Shown here piece after piece: positions 59,716-60,313 of a stretch of 60,313 bases of DNA; the first letter of the stretch is position 1; every line of letters starts with the position of its first letter. Location of the stretch: NCBI GenBank assembly GCA_934130175.1, contig CAKOXP010000009.1, positions 1-60,313 on the forward strand. The letters run 5' to 3'. The notes under the pieces are model-generated. The model was given only the letters and a program-made list of their open reading frames with translations, did not search any database and was not told where the DNA came from. Origin of the DNA: an uncultured Bacilli bacterium (GTDB lineage Bacteria > Bacillota_I > Bacilli_A > RF39 > UBA660). The position numbers and the translations under genes were made by a program.

Positions 59716-60313
59716 GTGATTAATATAATAAATATAAGAGGATATAATCCTAAATCATTACATGATTTAAACCTAAGTAAAGAATACGTTTTAGAATTAC
59801 CAAGATATATTAAGAAAGGACAAAAGATAAGTATTCTTTCAGATACAATGCTAAAGGCTATGTTTCAAAATGAAAATAGATTGAAGTATTCAGCTAAGTT
59901 CTTATCATATTTCATAGATTTAGATTATGAAGTAATTTTAAAGAATATTTATCTAGCTAAAAACGAACTAGATAAAGAAAAAGAATTTAGTAAAGCAGAA
60001 AGATGTGATTATGTAGCAGTAATTGATAATACAAGTCTAAATATAGAAGTAAATAATAATAGTAGTTTAGAAATATTAGAAAGAAATATAGAGTATGCAT
60101 ATAGATTATATTCAAAAAAGATAAAAAGAGGAGAAAGAGAATATGATTATACTCAAGTAATTCAGTTTAATCTAAATAATTTTTCATTTAAAGGAAATGA
60201 TAAAATAATAGATATATATGGAGTGAAAAATGATGATGACTTAACTCTAAGTGATAAGATAATATTTGTCCAAATATATGTACCAAACCTAAGGAAGAAA
60301 TGGTATAATGAGG
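59716..60313 (+). CDS. PD-(D/E)XK nuclease family transposase-like protein (Rpn-like), cut by the window edge
   Basis: The frame is open from the GTG at 59716 to the window end (199 codons) without a stop. The product reads LSDTMLKAMFQNENRLKYSAKFL, then ERCDYVAVIDN, NIEVNN and a RNIEYAYRLYSKKIKRGE stretch. This is the order of the Rpn/PD-(D/E)XK transposase family common in gut Firmicutes. The catalytic acid and E-V-N triad are recognisable. The GTG has only a weak GAAAG SD, so the start is uncertain. Confidence 0.65.
   Translation, partial: MINIINIRGYNPKSLHDLNLSKEYVLELPRYIKKGQKISILSDTMLKAMFQNENRLKYSAKFLSYFIDLDYEVILKNIYLAKNELDKEKEFSKAERCDYVAVIDNTSLNIEVNNNSSLEILERNIEYAYRLYSKKIKRGEREYDYTQVIQFNLNNFSFKGNDKIIDIYGVKNDDDLTLSDKIIFVQIYVPNLRKKWYNE

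Noticed and set aside
58129..60313. Diversity-generating retroelement
   Set aside because: The lectin-like end is suggestive, but there is no reverse transcriptase, no template repeat and no accessory gene in the remaining sequence.

Overview
The window is about 60 kb of a very AT-rich, low-GC Gram-positive (monoderm) genome. The standard bacterial code fits, because TGA ends several genes in tight ATGA overlaps. Wall genes (FemAB, LCP, LtaS-like, MltG, NlpC/P60, glucosaminidase), TasA/camelysin-type surface proteins and the conserved ireB-ruvX-yrzB-mltG-trmR-trhP-greA neighbourhood point to the Bacilli, probably an uncultured gut lineage. The species-level inference is weak.

Region 1 (1-5.4 kb) looks like a small integrative mobilizable element. 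It has a MobV/Pre-type relaxase, a large serine recombinase with an unusual C-terminal extension, two unrecognised genes and a hairpin-rich candidate oriT. It abuts the 3' end of a tRNA-Gly(TCC) gene, and an imperfect 32-bp direct repeat marks the two sides.

Region 2 (5.5-32 kb) is mostly housekeeping. Genes here include a HAD phosphatase, DedA, a NagZ-like glycosidase, TypA/BipA, bL28, DnaE, the lspA-rluD pair, an ASCH protein, an APH-like kinase, a PlsC-like acyltransferase, a hybrid histidine kinase, TspO and a rhomboid protease. They are followed by the conserved run ireB-ruvX-DUF1292-mltG-trmR-[two membrane genes]-trhP1-trhP2-dGTPase-greA. trmR and the two U32 genes belong to the same tRNA wobble-uridine (ho5U/mo5U) pathway.

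Region 3 (32-60.3 kb) is a cell-surface island. It encodes two giant secreted proteins (1681 and 1774 aa) and a 464-aa protein, all with SipW-type signal segments followed by TasA/camelysin-like domains. A small secreted protein resembling a phage tail collar/fibre lies between the giants. Its promoter region carries a nine-G homopolymer directly before the -10 box, a strong candidate for phase variation. FemAB, an LtaS-like sulfatase-fold enzyme, MgtC, an LCP protein with EGF-like repeats, a glucosaminidase, a 725-aa multi-pass membrane protein and a truncated PD-(D/E)XK transposase-like gene complete the region.

The most unusual feature is the surface system. The two giants and the tail-fibre-like protein share a VSY...VQ-AIDSI motif, carry internal DNA repeats that can recombine, and include one apparently phase-variable member. 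No rRNA, CRISPR array or reverse transcriptase was seen.
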